Shown piece after piece: positions 5,327-6,000 of a stretch of DNA of 6,000 nt. The stretch is from NCBI GenBank assembly GCA_009885445.1, contig VFKQ01000086.1, positions 1 through 6,000 of the forward strand. The letters are read 5' to 3'. A program made the position numbers and the translations under genes. Position 1 is the stretch's first letter; each line of letters opens with the position of its first letter. A model generated the notes under the pieces. The model was not told the DNA's origin. It saw only the letters and a program-made list of their open reading frames with translations, and searched no databases. Origin of the DNA: Anaerolineaceae bacterium (GTDB lineage: Bacteria; Chloroflexota; Anaerolineae; Anaerolineales; Villigracilaceae).

Positions 5327-5332
5327 TAAAAT
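5327..5332 (+). promoter_or_regulatory. Probable -10 box (TAAAAT) of the zinc-ribbon gene
   Basis: TAAAAT matches five of six consensus positions and lies 42 bases before the ATG at 5375. No convincing -35 box is present at 17 bases (TCCAAA), though the region is A-rich. Confidence 0.45.
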
Positions 5333-5360
5333 ATCACTGCGCTTCCAACCCCATTTCTTC

Positions 5361-5366
5361 AAGGAG
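5361..5366 (+). promoter_or_regulatory. Shine-Dalgarno AAGGAG of the zinc-ribbon gene
   Basis: AAGGAG, then 8 bases, then ATG 5375. It is the best ribosome site in the window and fixes this start. Confidence 0.75.
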
Positions 5367-5374
5367 TTTTATCA

Positions 5375-5614
5375 ATGGAACAAACCCCTCTCGCCGCCTG
5401 CCCGACCTGTGGAAAGACCGACGCCAAAAAAATCACCTACACCTGGTGGGGCGGAGCACTCGGCCCGCGCATGATGAACCACGTCAAATGCAATAACTGC
5501 GGCACAGGCTACAACAGCAAAACCGGCAAATCGAATACCACGGCCATTGTCATTTACATGGTGGTGATTATTGTGGTCTTCGCCATTTTGGGCGCTATTT
5601 TGCAAGGCATGTAA
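5375..5614 (+). CDS. Small zinc-ribbon protein with C-terminal membrane anchor
   Basis: 79 residues, function unknown. Seen: two CxxC knuckles, CPTCG (C9, C12) and CNNCG (C39, C42), which would bind one zinc, separated by a segment containing TYTWWGGALGPRMMNHVKC; then GYNSKTGKSNTTA and one hydrophobic span IVIYMVVIIVVFAILGAIL (about 58-76). The likely topology is a tail-anchored cytosolic zinc ribbon. The WWGG-LGP-NHVKC and YN-KTGKSN patterns look strongly constrained and I recall similar uncharacterised proteins in several phyla, but know no assigned role. Strong AAGGAG site; no operon partner, with the stop followed by a hairpin at 5624. The membrane span plus zinc ribbon could suit a partner-binding adaptor; that is a guess. 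Confidence 0.88.
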   Translation: MEQTPLAACPTCGKTDAKKITYTWWGGALGPRMMNHVKCNNCGTGYNSKTGKSNTTAIVIYMVVIIVVFAILGAILQGM

Positions 5615-5623
5615 ATACGGAAT

Positions 5624-5640
5624 GCGGGAGCGTCTCCCGC
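5624..5640 (+). terminator. Hairpin after the zinc-ribbon gene
   Basis: GCGGGAG (5624-5630), loop CGT, CTCCCGC (5634-5640): a perfect 7-bp GC-rich stem starting 9 bases after the stop. No T-run follows, so it is either a weak terminator or another intergenic hairpin repeat. Confidence 0.5.
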
Positions 5641-5688
5641 GCATCCGCCAACGAACTGGCTGACTCCAAATATATATCACACGCAAGC

Positions 5689-5718
5689 GTAGGGTCGTAG
5701 CAATGCTGCGGCCCTACG
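5689..5718. repeat. Dispersed hairpin repeat, copy B (GTAGGG...CCTACG)
   Basis: GTAGGGTCGTAGC, loop AAT, GCTGCGGCCCTAC, followed by G. Relative to copy A it carries a C-to-T and an A-to-G change, each converting a Watson-Crick pair into a T-G pair, so all 13 pairs survive as G-U wobbles in RNA of this strand. It ends 12 bases before the promoter of the next gene. Confidence 0.75.
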
Positions 5719-5730
5719 TGTTCCCTCTCC

Positions 5731-5759
5731 TTGCACGCTACTTCACTTGCCCGTATCAT
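5731..5759 (+). promoter_or_regulatory. Predicted promoter of the last gene, leaderless layout
   Basis: TTGCAC (5731-5736), a 17-base spacer and TATCAT (5754-5759), then 6 bases to the ATG at 5766. No Shine-Dalgarno fits between the -10 box and the ATG. Confidence 0.6.
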
Positions 5760-5765
5760 TCAGCG

Positions 5766-6000
5766 ATGCTCACTAAATTCAATTTTCTCAAACAACTTAG
5801 CCGCAAAGAACTCTTTTTTCTTTGCCTGCTCGTCGTCACCGGCGCATGGACGGGAATCTTATGCAACCGCGTCTCAACCGAATACATCCGCCTCTTCGTG
5901 CCGTTCTCGCAGGCGCTAAAGTCGGCGGCGTGGGTCATTGGCTCATTGCTGGCGATTTCCATCGTCACTGGCATCGTCAGCACATTGCTCAGGCCAGTGC
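5766..6000 (+). CDS. Unidentified membrane protein, N-terminal part (3' end outside window)
   Basis: The frame is open from ATG 5766 to the window edge (78 codons). Seen: a short basic N-terminus (MLTKFNFLKQLSRK), a hydrophobic span ELFFLCLLVVTGAWTGILC (about 15-33), a polar segment with NRVSTEYIRLFVPFSQALKS and a second hydrophobic span AAWVIGSLLAISIVTGIVSTLL (about 54-75). It is probably an inner-membrane protein with at least two spans; the first could also act as an uncleaved signal anchor. I do not recognise the family from this fragment; a transporter or a sensor with a membrane input module would both fit. The promoter directly upstream supports this start. Confidence 0.75.
   Translation, partial: MLTKFNFLKQLSRKELFFLCLLVVTGAWTGILCNRVSTEYIRLFVPFSQALKSAAWVIGSLLAISIVTGIVSTLLRPV

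Noticed and set aside
5272..5496. 74-codon plus-strand frame overlapping the zinc-ribbon gene
   Set aside because: It starts inside a hairpin repeat, has no ribosome site and is displaced by the strongly supported gene at 5375.
5194..5765. Possible CRISPR array from the repeated hairpins between genes
   Set aside because: The copies are too few, irregularly spaced and separated by a gene; each is a self-contained hairpin without unique spacers of constant length.

Overview
The window looks like chromosomal DNA of an uncultured or little-studied bacterium, probably Chloroflexota class Anaerolineae. This is an inference from the general look of the proteins, the moderately high GC content, the many short hairpin repeats between genes and the 7- and 8-base tandem repeats. 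No marker here proves it. There are seven protein genes and no rRNA, tRNA, CRISPR array or transposase.

Layout. Positions 3-1172 hold the 3' part of valS (valyl-tRNA synthetase, from the KMSKS loop to the C-terminal coiled coil). A strong hairpin follows, then a visibly more AT-rich pair of genes: an AAA/DUF4143 ATPase (1290-2444) and a 71-residue conserved-looking small protein two bases behind it (2446-2661). Positions 2662-2849 are non-coding and packed with structure: two hairpins, a second copy of the last ~47 bp of valS, and a 37-base nested palindrome. On the minus strand, 2850-3554 encodes a Rossmann-like protein that I read as a prokaryotic LSDAT/SLOG (TRPM-type) domain. Divergent from it is a complete M32 metallocarboxypeptidase (3682-5193). 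A 181-base spacer with two hairpins leads to a 79-residue zinc-ribbon membrane protein (5375-5614). A further 151-base spacer with two hairpins, one of them a second copy of a hairpin in the previous spacer, leads to the start of an unidentified membrane protein (5766 onward).

How the parts relate. Apart from the ATPase/small-protein pair, the genes look like independent units, each with its own promoter-like sequence. Two start styles are visible. The M32 peptidase and the zinc-ribbon gene have a distant -10 box plus a Shine-Dalgarno sequence. The ATPase, the LSDAT gene and the last gene have a -10 box ending 6-7 bases before the ATG and no convincing Shine-Dalgarno, as expected for leaderless mRNAs.

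The most notable signal is that the ATPase/small-protein pair is bracketed by a direct repeat of the valS 3' end (1126-1172 and 2725-2771, 41 of 47 identical by eye). This suggests that the pair arrived by insertion or recombination at the end of valS. A second notable signal is three frame-preserving short tandem repeats inside the valS coding sequence.
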